Assembly (NCBI GenBank): GCA_037953625.1
Contig: CM075655.1
Coordinates: 119,171,001 to 119,235,000, forward strand
DNA length: 64,000 bases
Source: Crotalaria pallida
Taxonomy: Eukaryota; Streptophyta; Magnoliopsida; Fabales; Fabaceae
Direction: 5' to 3'
Made by a program: the position numbers and the translations under genes. Every line of letters begins with the position of its first letter. Within the stretch, counting starts at the first letter, position 1. The notes beneath the pieces were generated by a model. It had not been told where the DNA came from. It worked only from the letters and a program-made list of their open reading frames with translations, and searched no databases. Shown here piece by piece: positions 23,265-35,945 of the stretch.

Positions 23265-24455
23265 TTGTATTCTTCACTACATATTTATAATAAATGCGAT
23301 CAATCAATATTAAGGGTAAAAAAATATTAAATTTAAATAAAAAACTATTTTTTAAAAAGGATACTTTATATATAATGCATTACACAATATCGTTAAACGA
23401 AACTAATAAAAATGATAAAAAATATAAATTAAACAAAATATCCAAAATATTTAGCAAGAAATTGTCAATGTGTGTAAAATTTCAACTAAAAAGTTACATT
23501 CAAAATATTAAAGTAAAAAATTATCATTTAATCCATATATATTTATCCATCTGTATCTATAGTTTTATTTTTCCAATTTGCATAAACTCATTTCAATTTC
23601 TAATAAAACTTAATTACCTTTTCCAAAAAATGCTTATAAAAAAAACTTCTTTTAAAAAATATTTCAATTAAGTCAGCACCTTTTAAAATGTCAATAATAT
23701 CTTTAGAGGTAGTTTCAAATAAGTATATTAAATTTGTACAGTTTCAATGTTACTAACAAAATTAACCTACCTTCATGATGGATGTAAATTTCTCATAAAG
23801 ATTTTAGATTTAGGATTGAGGAAATACTCCCGGCCTTCATCCCATTTAACGATTAAGGAAATACTCCCGATCACAAGGATGGTAGAAAATCACAAAAATA
23901 AAAAATATTAAGGAGACAAACATTTAATGAAGGTAGTGCCTTCAAAATGCTTGAGGCAACTAAAGGTAATGTGTTCTCGCTGGTGATGTAAGGATAAAGA
24001 TCTTTTTCTCTTTTAAGTATTTTGCTTCTCATATATAAGTTTGTTCATGGTTCTTTCCAAATAGATGTTCTTAAGCCGTGTCTAAACTTTAGAAGTTGGA
24101 AGTACAATTGGTTTTTGTTTTGTTTATTTACATTTTTAATTTTCAATTCAACATGTTTTTATTGTTCATTACAAATATATTTTTTCACTTCAACATGTGT
24201 CAAATAACTTATGGTTTTTCCTTGATAATGATAAGTGTGTGACAAAAGACATATTTAAATATTTACATTTTGCTTAATATATAGATAGAAGTTTGTGTAT
24301 TATATATTATACCAATTTTATATTATTTAATTGTCCCACAAAAAAAACACGAAAAAAAAATAATAACAGTTATTCATAACTATTTTTAAAGTATACATGA
24401 TTATTTCACATATTATAAATATTTTTCAAAATCTTTATCGCATTTTATCTAATTA

Positions 24456-24901
24456 CTAGGAAAATTGCCCGTGCGATGCACGGGTCTTAAATTTTGCTAT
24501 CCTTCCCATTTTTTTTGAAGGTCTTTCCATTTGTTCAAACATTAAACATTAATTTTATTTACATGTGATTGAATAAATTGAAATGATAAATTGAAAGGAA
24601 GGCTTTCATGATCAATATATTATAAAAAAATATCGCATTTTATCTAATTATAAGTATTGTATTCCGATTTGATTACATAAATTTGTCTAATGATAAAAAA
24701 ATAAATTTCAATGTAAATTTGTAATAATTAAAAAAAATACCATATAAAATATAATTCCAAAAAATGATAGATTTATTGTCCGCTAAAAAGATTCACATGT
24801 AAATAAAATTAATGTTTAATGTTTTAACAAATGGAAAGCCCTTTAAAAAATAAAGGATAACAAAATTTAAGACCTGTGCATCGCACGAGAAATTTTCCTA
24901 G
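24456..24901. mobile_element. Helitron-like terminal palindrome with two outward 3' ends
   Basis: At the right end the plus strand reads a hairpin (GTGC-ATC-GCAC core) followed by AAATTTTCCTAG and then T. At the left end the minus strand reads GACCCGTGCATCGCACGGGC followed by AATTTTCCTAG and then T. A short hairpin just before CTAG|T is the diagnostic 3' end of a Helitron. The two ends point outward, with about 110 bp of matching arms. The sequence just outside the left end (TATCGCATTTTATCTAATTA, about 24436-24455) recurs inside at about 24633-24652. It may be the end of a non-autonomous Helitron whose 5' side is in the duplication at 22451-23111. Confidence 0.5.
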
Positions 24902-25039
24902 TATTTATTAAATAAAGGTAAACACAAAAAATAACATTTATTTCACTCTTGAAATCCTCAAAAGGAACAAATAAAAGAAACAAATAAAAAAATAGATAAT
25001 AAAAAACTGAAGGAGTATCAAATATAAAGTGTCACACAA

Positions 25040-25244
25040 TCCAAGTGGATTGACATAATGGAAACTGGTTGGGCGCTTAAGGATTTCAAAGTCAAAGGCC
25101 CAAGTCCCAGTGATGCAACAATTCCTCGAGAGGATCCATACCGTTGAGTCAAAGACTGGCACAATTCGCGGATCCGAGATGAATTAGTTGGACCAAAAAA
25201 ATGTGAAGCCTAGACATCACTTGATTTCGAAAAAAAAAATAAAA
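25040..25244 (+). mobile_element. tRNA-derived SINE with 14-bp target-site duplication
   Basis: Same family as 17253-17451 but on the plus strand: shared GGAAACTGG(T/C)TGGGCGCTTA, AAGTCCCAGTGA, TTGAGTCAAAGA and the CACTTGATTTCGA end, then an A-rich tail. It is flanked by AAAGTGTCACACAA at 25026-25039 and 25245-25258. The tRNA-like boxes are more eroded than in the other copy. Confidence 0.78.
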
Positions 25245-25944
25245 AAAGTGTCACACAAATGTTCAATGATATATTAAATATAAATCCTTAACACTAACTA
25301 GTTGGAGATAAAATTAAAATCCAATTTTGGGGGTTACATCCACATGATGGGTGTGTGGAGATCTCGGTCACATTTATATGTAGTGGTTAAAAGAGCACCG
25401 ATTTCATTAATAATGGAGATGCCAGGCCAACTGAAACTGATTGCGGCACCTGCACTACACTTTCTATTCACTTTCTAACTGACATTAATAATATTATCTT
25501 TTATTCCAAATTCGTTCCTATATATGTTAGTTTGTCGGGGGTTATCATTATTAAACAACGATGATCATCAGTCATCAGACTAACAACTTGTGAGGACTCA
25601 CTAACTAGTTGAGTAGTGTTAATATTTTATAACATTGCATGTTATATTTATATGTTAGAAGATCAGAGGGGCAAAAGTAGAACTTGCTAGTGAAAGTGAG
25701 TATGGTGTTTCAAAACCAGCATTGATGCAAAAGATGCATTTTGGTTCTTATCATGGATTTCTAGTTATGAGTTGTACTTGAAAATTATTTCGCAAAAGTT
25801 TCCTAGTGAAATTATTAATAGATAGAAAAAAGGACAATGATATATAGTGGGGCACAATATTGAGCAGGTTATTGTTTCTCCAATAATAATCATTGAACTC
25901 ACCTCTTCGATCACTCAATTGAGATAAAGAGAGAGAGATACATA

Positions 25945-26218
25945 CTCTCTCTGGTTCTATTTATAGGGCAAACTTAATCATATCACACGGATCAAGGAGG
26001 ATAGTTAAGTTTCTTGAAACTTTAAAAAAATACTTCAATATTACAATCTTACCCTCTTAACTTGCATTGAGAATTTCACAATGTATTACTTTACATTAAT
26101 GGGCAAAGGGTAAATAAGATAAAATAGCAATAAATGACTTCTAGAAAATACAAAGTGACTTATAAATAGGACCAAATAATTATTCTAGAATGTGACTTAT
26201 AAATAAGACCGGAAGGAG
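25945..26218. mobile_element. Stowaway-like MITE with TA duplication
   Basis: It begins after TA with CTCTCTCTGGTTCTATTTATAGGGC and ends AAATAAGACCGGAAGGAG before TA. The ends are inverted repeats and the internal sequence resembles 52651-52943 (both contain TAAATGA and a poorly kept TTAATGGG region). It is 274 bp and non-coding. Confidence 0.6.
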
Positions 26219-26319
26219 TATATTATTTTCTTTGTGAATTGCCTTTAGCGGCCTTTCGCTTTTTGGTTAGCAATAGCGTAACCTGATAACCTCAAAATCT
26301 TTATAATTTCACCAACAAA

Positions 26320-26503
26320 GCCCAACACAGTTGGTAGTAGCTGAGTTTTTTAAGCATGATGTAAGGAGGTTCGATCCTTGTCGTGAGTATGGAAAAAACT
26401 TTGTTGGTAGAGGCAAAACTCACTTCGGTAATCTCTACGCCTCGAAGGGTATTAATTTTCGGCTGTCGGCTGGGAGATACCCTTGGTGTAAAAAATAAAA
26501 AAA
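26320..26503 (+). mobile_element. tRNA-derived SINE (same family as 32439-32548)
   Basis: Shared blocks are CACAGTTGGTAG near the start, the B box GGTTCGATCCT, GTCGTG(A/G)GTATG, and GCTGGG(G)AG...TTGGTGTAAA before an A-rich tail. About 184 bp, longer than the copy at 32439. The target duplication is uncertain: AAATCTTT occurs near both ends, but the left copy is 16 or more bases before the SINE head. Confidence 0.6.
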
Positions 26504-29274
26504 TCTTTCTAACTTGGACCCTAAATCTACATTTCCTCGAAATTCAGTCTAATGTTATGCTTCATTATTAGCTACTAAAAAAATTAGTTATATTAGAACA
26601 TGATCTCCTATGGTTGGGGTCTTCATTCTCAATTTTTTTTTTTTATAAGCAAAAGCTAACTAAATGTGGTACAAGATGTACCCAAATTAAAATACTGAAG
26701 AGTTTAAATCAAGGCTTCATACAAAGATAGGGATTTTGAATCCAATCAGAGAAAGAATAACTAACGTGTTTCTTCCTAGTTTTTACCCATGTCCAAGAGT
26801 GAATCTGTATAGAATCTATTATTTTCATTCTCATGTCATCAATGTATCACCTAGCGCGCTTACCAATTCAATATAAAAAAAATTTCTTAAATTTTTATTA
26901 GTAACTTACTAACATGCATTAGGTGACAACTTCTTATTGAATTGGTAATTTAGTCATTTGCCACCTAAGTTAAAATATAGGTACAAAGGACTAAATTTTT
27001 AATTTACTTTTTATGTTGGACTAAATTGCAAAAACCTAATTTTGACTACTTCAAATAATGACATGACATAGGTGGCAACTTCTTATTGGTTTAAGAAAAA
27101 GTTGCTATACTTTGGATTGCATGATAGAAATATACTTTTTATTAATGGCTCCTTCATTCTTCATGTCATCACTTTGTAACGGTTGCTAGCGCTTACATGA
27201 TAAAGGTCGATCGTTTTCCCCTTATCTTATGGATGCATTGTGATTTTGTTATATTTGGGCTAATTAAGTATTTATAATTGTTATCCTTACTTTGCATATA
27301 TACTAAGCTCTGCTACCATCATCGCATTGCGATGATTGTTTTTCTCTCTATTGAGATCACATACAGAGAATGATGTTTTCGTTGTTAAAAGAGTGGTTAA
27401 GGATTTTAGAGTAATGATGTCCACACAAGATGGCAATATAGGCCGAAGGACAAAATCAGGAAGCAAATTGCCTTATACTCCCCCACCACTCCCTTTCATA
27501 TATGTAGTTTTTTTATTTATATTTTCTCATATTTTATATGTATTATTTTTTCACAAACCCAATTTATACTGTATTATTTTTCTTAACTATAGTTTATTTA
27601 TTACAATTTTTTTAAATTTTTACTTCAAATATATTTTTTTCCTCTTCAATAATAATTATATGCGGATACTATAATTATAATATATACTTCAAATTCTTTG
27701 GTCATTTAACTATTTCTTAATCCTTATGTATAACTTTGAAATGTGTTAAAGTTATTTATTAACTAGTTAGTTAACTAATTAATATTAGAGTTAATTAGTT
27801 GCCTACAAAATACAATAAGTATAAAACAGATGGAGTAATTTTTTTTTTACGAAACAAAAGTTATAATGTGACTTAATCACTTAGGCGTTGTTATATTTTC
27901 TGGTTTTGAATTTCAAGGTACATCAAACAAATCCTTTAATAAAAGTAGCGATATTTTTATACCTTATTTTAAGCATAGAAGATATAGGAAGAAGAGTCAT
28001 AAGAAGAAAAAAGAGAGACATTTTTTTAATGTAAAAAGAAGGTTATGAAAATAAAATAATTGAAAAAATAAATAAGCCTAAACTATTTTAAAAGATAATT
28101 ACTTTAATCAACCACTTAAAAAAAACATTTTAAGCCAAGATTTTATACCTCCTTTTATCATATGCAATATATGCTGCAAAAGTTTGCAGCAAACATTGTG
28201 AAGATAAAAATCAGGCCTCGATCAGCCGCTGATAAATCCATAAATAAAGACACATATAAAGGAGAAGTGAGGGCCAAACATCAAAATGAGGGTGATGTCT
28301 GATAAGGTAATGACGCAAATCCCAGGTGCCAGTGCAAGATTTTCAGACATCAGAATCCACCCGAAACACGCGCGTGCCTCTCTTGTTTCTCCTTTTTTAA
28401 ATTTTAATTAAAATAAAATCTTTTTTTTTAACAACAAAGACAAGATAAATTTCATTAAAAAAAAAAGGACAACAAAACATTATTGTATACAATCAAGGTC
28501 CCATTTTCTATGAAGAGTTTGTCAAAGAAGATCGAATCATATGCTCAAAGTTATTCCAACATCAAACTTACATAAATTAACTTCACAAAACATGTGAAGT
28601 ACATCACAAAATAAAATCTTATTAATTTCCATCCTATATATTTTCCTTTCTTACTTTTCCCTCCTTTTTTTTTTTTTGCTGAGTTGTAGGGGCTAGGAGA
28701 TTTTATTCCTACTCCCTCACTCACATCAAACTCAGTAGAGAATGTTTCTGTCATAATTGCTGATATGATGATACTTCTTTTGTTTACATATTTTATGATC
28801 TTGCTGGGACTTGGGAGTTTTGTTTTATGGTTTTATTTATAAGTTTTATTTGAATTTTTAATAGTGTTTAATTATTTTTTTATAAATACTTTTATTTACT
28901 TAATATTTTTTTAGAGTTTCAATAATAATTATAGAGATAATTTTTAAAAAAAATATATCAAATTTTAACATTTTCAGTATCACTAATAAATTTAACCAAA
29001 TTCCCGAATGAAAATGAAAAATCTCAAAAAAGGGGAATATATAATAGGAATTCTTGGATGTGTGCTCCTTGACACATGCTAAACATATTTTAAAGAGTTA
29101 ATTTTTACGAAGAAAAAACTTAAAAATATCATATAAATAATTTTTTTGTTCAAGTTAAACTTTTTTAAGTATTACAAGTTTAAAAAACAAAAACCCAATA
29201 CTATACATTTCCTTCATTTTATATTTAATGTAATTTAAGGTTACTTAAAACGTAATTATGTAATTATGTTCATA

Positions 29275-29311
<37 letters not shown>

Positions 29312-29608
29312 TATAAAAAATATATAATATTCAAGGATCTAGAGATATTGATGGGAGACATATAGCATATAGGTGTGTGTTGTCACGTATTGCCTTGGAG
29401 ATCCAAAGTTAAAATTGAATGCCCATACATCTTAGTAGATTTGTAGCAAGTGGACAAGCATATGATAGTTGGAATGATTGTGTGGCTTGAATATCTGTAT
29501 AAATAAACCTACTGCAGCCTCCAAATTAAAGCAATAATATTCTAGTAGTTGGTTAGATAGCATGCGCGCATATGTATAGATGGCACAATGTTAGTTAATT
29601 AATTATAC

Positions 29609-29669
<61 letters not shown>

Positions 29670-31375
29670 CCCCTATTCCCCTACTGATCATTCTCACGTA
29701 AGCAATATTGTTGATCTGCTTTCACACGTAATAGCCTCCAACTTTGTCCGATTAGGCCTACCAGAGAAACTGGTCAGGTCTCTAGCTATATGGGATCATC
29801 ACAATGTTCATCATCATCAGTTTGTGCATTGCTACTGGACCAAGCATGCATTCATTTATCATCTATGCTTTGTAGATCATCAATTTCTTTTTTTATTCTC
29901 CCTTGCTTTTATCTTGCATTTGTCAAGAATAAAAGAGTTAATTAATGGTAAAATATAGAGATCAATAATCGAAAACTAATTTATTTGAAAATATAGAGAT
30001 CAACAAAGTTAATTATCTTTCTTAATAATTTTTTTTATACACATTCAAGTATTGAATAACTATTAGCATGTCAAAAGAACCGAGTTATCATATTACTATT
30101 TAACAATTAGTGGAGGCTGGCATATATGAACGAGATTTGTATTCTTTAAGCATGTGATGATCACGAGTTCAATCCATGACTCATGTGAATAAAAAGTGTC
30201 TTGCTGAAAGCGCTACTCCCAAAAGGGTCCAATCGATATGCGAACAGATTAATCAACAAGTTGTTCGGGTGGATATCGAAATTAAAGTTCACCCAAAAAT
30301 CATATCACTATTAACAAAAGAAATTCATTTGTTTTATATGTATTGTTGTTTAAGGTTGATACATAAAAATAAAAAAATTATTAACTAAAGTGTTCTTATT
30401 TATGATGATCTATCTAAGAAAGAGATACAAAAGTAAAATTAATATTATTATAATTAATGACCGAGGATATATTAGTAAAAAGAAAGGGTTATTTGACCAA
30501 AGGTTGGAATCTTAAATCTCCAATACTTTTGTCTACAAAAAAAATCTCCAATACTTTTTGAAACAAAAATAAAAAGCTAAAATAAAAATACATATGGAAC
30601 AAATGAATTAATTTTTAAGGGTGTTTTAAAAGGGTGATTAAACCTTTGCAATCAAAATTTTTATAAGACAAATGCTAACAAATACCCTAATAACATTTGT
30701 TAAGTAATACTAACAAATAGTAAAAAGTTAATGAAAATGTAATTTTTTACTTTTTATAATAAATAAAATGTAGGTTTTTATGAATTTCAAAAGAACAAAA
30801 ATAAAAAATTTTAATTAATTTTTTATTTCTAATAACCTTAATAAATATTTTAAAAAACTTGTTGACAATGTTCTTTTATATTTTTAACATAATACTGGCT
30901 TTTTTTTTTGGTGAACATAATACTAGCTTTCAGACTTCAATTTATTTCCCATCACAAGACAAAGCAAAAGTACATGTCCTTCGTGTAAAACCCATAACAA
31001 GGTTATTATATATATCACCTCCCTCATTTATATAAATACAGATTGATTATGAAAAATTATTAGGTAGTTTGAGACCAATAATCTTAGATGCATCAAATAC
31101 ATCACCCTTATTAATTATTATTTTTTATTTTATTTAATTAAAAAATCAAGTATATATATTTATGGATCAATAATCCAAGACTACCAAATAATTTCTCTTT
31201 GTTCACGATCAATATTTCAATTTCGGCCTGCCGAACATGAGACAGATGGACATTACTAGGGACGGGAATGTCTATTCTCACAATTGCACCTAGAGAACTG
31301 GCATCTATTTAAAAGAAGAATAACATTATTTTCATTGAATAATTGAAAGAAAAATGAAAAAACCAGCTCCGCATC
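26504..31375. other. Gene-free intergenic DNA with AT microsatellites
   Basis: About 4.9 kb without a supported gene. It contains a degenerate piece of the Stowaway-family MITE (about 28840-29040), (AT)n runs at 29278-29306 and 29615-29667, and at 30125-30300 a possible SINE remnant with a B-box-like GAGTTCAATCC. The frames at 27336-27674 and 28551-28754 show only low-complexity residues. Confidence 0.45.
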
Positions 31376-31663
31376 TAGGGATGGCAATGGGGTACCTGGA
31401 CCCGGATCCGTTCTTCAATTACTGGACCCGGACCCGCCCGGGTACCCGTTGCATAATGGGTAGGCGGGTCTTCGGGTACCCAGACGGGTTTTGCGGGTAC
31501 CCATTGCCAGTTTTTTTAAAGAAAAAATTATTTTTTAAATTAATTTCTATGTTTTTTTTATAGACCTTAATACATTATTACACACTCTACTTAATATTAA
31601 TCCCTACCACCATTAAACACTCGCAAACATCAATAGAATTCTCTCGTTAAACACAAACATACT

Positions 31664-31717
<54 letters not shown>

Positions 31718-31913
31718 GCATATATGCAAATATGAACGGGTCCGGGTACCCACGGGTCTGAATATCTCAGACCCGGACCCAGACCCGTTCAAAGCGGGTA
31801 CCCAAACGGGTCCATTCTTTGGACCCACGGGTCTATTTTTTGGACCCAGACCTGGACCCATTGCGGGTATTACCAGCGGGTACCCGCGGGTTCGGGTCCA
31901 ATTGCCATCCCTA
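31376..31913. mobile_element. hAT-type MITE with 8-bp perfect target duplication, GGGTACCC-rich ends
   Basis: The ends are TAGGGATGGCAAT...ATTGCCATCCCTA, perfect for 13 bp. The flanks are the perfect octamer TCCGCATC at 31368-31375 and 31914-31921. Both arms are rich in GGGTACCC and GGACCCG units, while the centre is A+T-rich with an (AT)n run at 31669-31713. An 8-bp duplication suggests hAT mobilisation. The frames at 31354-31563, 31667-31861 and 31716-31964 are artefacts of these arms. Confidence 0.78.
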
Positions 31914-31986
31914 TCCGCATCCGCTTCAATGTTAAAAATTAACCTTATATTTTTTCAATATTAAAAACATTAACAAGTATCTAAAC

Positions 31987-32033
<47 letters not shown>

Positions 32034-32438
32034 CCCACATATATAGACATGTGTAGTTTAGTTATTAATACCGGCATATGCTTTGATCGGGGTAGTTTTT
32101 TTTTAATATTCTTAAATTTTGTTTCATTCTCAATGTTATTTTTTTAAAATAACTTTATTTTTTTATGAATTTGAAAAAATTAAATATAATCAACTAACTT
32201 CCTTAATACATGTAATTTTAGTTATTTTTTCTTATATAATAAATGGGATTGAGTAAACCAATAACATCCTATCCCTCATCCCATAACAAGCTGCACATAA
32301 AAACCACCAAACTCAACCGGGTAGATCAAGCAAATATTTAGTAAAAACAAATAAAAAGAAAAAAAAAGGAAAACTATTGAAGATTACAACTACTTAGCAA
32401 AATGAATTCCAATTGCTCTATCTTAATATCAAGTGGCC

Positions 32439-32548
32439 AAACACAGTTGGTAGCTGAAAATCTTAACCATAATGTCAGGGTTCGATCCTGTCGTGGGTAT
32501 GAAACTTCGATTATTGGCTGGGGAGTACTCTTAGTGCAAACTAAAAAA
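32439..32548 (+). mobile_element. tRNA-derived SINE with 14-bp target-site duplication
   Basis: It is flanked by AATATCAAGTGGCC at 32425-32438 and 32549-32562. The 110-bp body carries CACAGTTGGTAGCTGA (A-box region), GGTTCGATCCT (B box), GTCGTGGGTATG, and an A-run at the end. Compared with 26320-26503 it has an internal deletion. The two frames at 32374-32667 and 32402-32644 run across the insertion and are not genes. Confidence 0.82.
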
Positions 32549-33290
32549 AATATCAAGTGGCCGTCATTCCTTATTACTATTAGAGTTCGTAGTTTCTTGT
32601 TTAATCTAATCTTATCAAACACTATGAAGAAGACCCACTTTTGACTATCCCAATAACCTACACTCATTGCAAATCATCTCAAAATCCTTATATTCTTTCT
32701 TTACTTTCTTAGTTTCAGAATATATATCTGCATATTGCACCTTAATATATTGAATTCGCCATCTAATAATTGAATATTCACATTGCACATTTTTTACTAA
32801 TTTTAATTTTGATTAAATAATGAACAAATACCTTTTACACGAAAATAAATTAATTAACTAACAAAGGCAAGTGCTACCTTAAACAATGATTTACGGTACA
32901 AGTTTAAGAAAAGATATATTTATCTATGATAAAATAGCATATAAAATAAAAGAAGAAAAACCAGGACTGAAGGACGTGCATGATTCCATATTTCGTGCAA
33001 ACTAGCTAGAGAAGCACTAATTCCTGCTCCCTCTTGTATGATGGGCCAGGAAGATAATCATTATTTGTGTACCGTACGATCTGTCTCTATTGCTTTATTC
33101 CATAATCCATATACTCAATGTTTCCATATACTACTATTGTTACATAGGTTTATGCGTGCATTTTAACTTCGTGATTCACATGGTGTTTGAACTTTGAACC
33201 ATTAAATGTTCAGTCGCTACTGAATAAATGAATGAAAGAATGACAATCACATCAAAGTCAAGTCATCTGAATCAAAATCGAAAAGAATTA

Positions 33291-33578
33291 CTCCCTCCGG
33301 TTTTATGAGTATATAATCACCATTTGAAGATTTTTTTTAGTTCTTAATATAAGTCATATTTCCGATTTCCAATAGCATTAATTACTTCTTTTTCATAAAC
33401 ACCCTTATTTACTTAACACTTTTTAGATTTTCAATAATAATTATAGGAGTACTTTTGAAAATGTATACCAAATATTTACATTTTCAATACCACAAACAAT
33501 ATTAACTAACTTTCTTAAAGGAAATGAAATTTTTCAAATGGTTCTTATATTAGGGATCAGAGGAAGGATCGAAGGAAG
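33291..33578. mobile_element. Stowaway-like MITE with TA duplication
   Basis: It begins after TA with CTCCCTCCGGTTTTATGAG and ends AGGATCGAAGGAAG before TA. At 288 bp with matching internal blocks, this is the best-kept member of the family whose decayed copies lie at about 7720-7900, 11578-11857, 13886-14165, 28840-29040 and 52395-52650. Confidence 0.65.
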
Positions 33579-33607
33579 TATAAGAAAAACATTGTATTTG
33601 GTTACTC

Positions 33608-33847
33608 AGTGTTCGTTTGTTTTTACGGTGGAAACCGCGTTCAAGCAAAAATTACACTTGAGCAGCCGATACAATCGCACATTTCGAGCTTTGAAACGCA
33701 GAAACAAATAAGTCATGCATTCAGCTATAGAAAAAAAAAAACAAGTTTAAAATAAAGACGCAAAAAAGCAGAAGATACAATAGCTAGCGTTGAGAAACAC
33801 ATGCATTTTGACATCAAATCACGTTAATGATAAAACCAAACAAGTAC
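33608..33847. mobile_element. Possible small hAT-like MITE
   Basis: The left side has GTGTTCGTTTGTTTTTACG, and the reverse complement of the right side has TTGTACTTGTTTGGTTTTATC. The similarity is short and no clear duplication is seen, so this is tentative. Confidence 0.3.
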
Positions 33848-34673
33848 AAAATGGACACTTACTATGTCAAAATTCAAAAATACCAAACTAGTCATGTAGA
33901 GTAAAACTTAAAGATTTTTAAACAAAATTCTAGCCTATCATGATCATATTTAAACTAAATTAAACTAAACTTAGCAATTTTTGGGTGTCAATTAGCTTCA
34001 TAAAGAAGGAAACTCTAAATCGAAGGTGGAGGGGACAGCAAGATATGCGTTGAGAGTTGCTACGATCCCAATCTTACTCGATAGGCCAAAAAAATCCAAA
34101 TATCTTGTCCTTTCCCTCTCTACTCGTCCAACTTGACATCCCATTTGCACATAGATCAGTTTCCATACTATACCAGCAGCCCACTAAATAGATTCCTAGA
34201 GGCCTCGGAGTTCGTGCAGACCCAAATGATCCTGAAATAGACCACCAAAATCAAGTTACAGTAGTATATTACATGTTCAATTATTAGCCAATGTAGTAGG
34301 AGTAACTAGTAAAAAATTGGCCGGTGATAATGGAAGAAAAGAATCCAGATAACATCAAATCAGAGCGAGAGGTCAAAACTATCTCATAACTATATTCTCG
34401 ATTCACTTCTTGCACGTGTTGATAGATTTTTTATTACGATTTCAAGAGATTTAAAAAAATGCATTTTTATAGAAAAACTAATATTTAATGATTCAAATGA
34501 CAGTGAATTTAGCTTTTTTAGGTTTTTTTTACTACTTTTAAGTTATATTGATTAAATTTAGCTTTAAGTTTCAAGTGATAAGAGTTATGGTTAAACAAAC
34601 CCTTTTTATATTACATGTTACTATAATAGATTTTTTTAAAAGAATAATATTAGTTTATCGCAACATAAGAAAA

Positions 34674-35576
34674 ACGGTTTTGATATACTCAGCCCTTAGG
34701 GCTGAGTTTAAGCATTAAATAGTTTCCTCTTTTCATTTGTTACAACAACAACATTTATTAATATTAATTAAAAATATATCTTTTTCATTTACTATTTTTA
34801 ATTTTTATGATTTGATATTTTTTATAATACTGCCTTTTATATCATTTTCTTTTTCCTCTTTTCTTTTTTAAGTTTTGCTTGTATATATATATATATATAT
34901 AAAAAAAAACTTATAAAAAATAACAACCTACAACTGATTAAAGGGATTTTCCCTGATATATTTTTTTTGTGATTTTAAAAATAAAGTTTCAAATAAATAG
35001 AGGCATAAAGATTAAAGCATAGGTGAAGAATGAAAATGGTTTTTTACCTCTCCATTCTCCCTTTATTCAATTTTTTTATAAGAAAAAAATATTATTATTG
35101 TTGTTGAACAATAGTTTAAAATACAAGCCAAACCTTGTGCAGCAAAAAGAGCTCAAACATATTACATACATCCCCATTTAATTACAAATACATGACCCAT
35201 GTATTCTATTATGTTCCATCTAACAAAGTGTTTAATATTGTATTTCTTCCTTGCTAGTCTTTGATCTTTATGCTCAGCCCCAAACATTACTCTCAAATAA
35301 ATGTATCGGTTCCTTTGTTCAGGAGTAGGTTGTTGTATTTTGTATAAGTTTTGTTTTTTAAAAAACAAAACTTAAAAGAGAAAAGATAAAAGAAAAAATG
35401 ATACAAAAGATATTGTAAAAAATATTAAATCAGAAGAATTGAAGGTAGTAAATAAAAAAGATATATTTTTAATTAATCCTAATTAATACTAATAAATGTT
35501 GTTGTCATAATAAGTGAACAGATGAAATTATTTAATGCTTAAACTCAGCCTTAAGGGTTGAATATATCAAAACCGT
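34674..35576. mobile_element. Foldback-type element with arms of about 200 bp
   Basis: The left arm (34674-34880) begins ACGGTTTTGATATACTCAGC. The right arm (about 35364-35576) ends with the complement, CTCAGCC...GGTTGAATATATC followed by AAAACCGT. The arms match in order over about 200 bp with small indels (AACAACAACATTTATTAAT, TTTAATTTTTA, AAGTTTTG blocks). The 480-bp centre has no recognised coding region; the small minus frame at 35162-35368 is unrecognised. The flanks are A-runs, so the duplication cannot be defined. Confidence 0.65.
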
Positions 35577-35629
35577 AAAAAAAATACTTCAGAATTCACA
35601 TATCATTTTTTTATAGAACACTTCAGATA

Positions 35630-35945
35630 CTCTCTCCTCCATCCCATAATTTTCTTTTAGGTTCTTGCACATAAATTAAGAAATAAATAAATGATGTAAG
35701 AATTTGATATATTTTGATTAAATTACCCTCAATTAATAATAGGAGAGAGAACAATAATAAATATATGAATTATATTGAAGAGAGATGGAGAAATAAGTGA
35801 TGAAAAAGAAAATATAATAAATAAGAATATACTTAAAAATAAAAATATAAATGAGAATTGCGTTTCTAATTTAAAACAACATAATTTATGGGATAAAATA
35901 AAATACCTAAATGAATTAATATATTATGGCCTGGGATGGAGGGAG
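35630..35945. mobile_element. Stowaway-like MITE with TA duplication
   Basis: The start CTCTCTCCTCCATCCCATAA and the end TTATGGCCTGGGATGGAGGGAG are imperfect inverted repeats flanked by TA. It is 316 bp. The 77-residue frame at 35775-36008 lies partly inside and is not a gene. Confidence 0.6.

Noticed and set aside
23294..23671. 125-residue plus-strand open frame
   Set aside because: It is rich in K, N and I from A+T-rich DNA and has no domain; it sits next to a microsatellite inside probable transposon sequence.
30125..30300. SINE with B-box-like GAGTTCAATCC
   Set aside because: No A box, tail or target duplication could be confirmed, so it is only mentioned within the intergenic entry.
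31354..31964. Frames rich in G, P and D residues on both strands
   Set aside because: These are translations of the GGGTACCC/GGACCCG arms of the hAT-type MITE.
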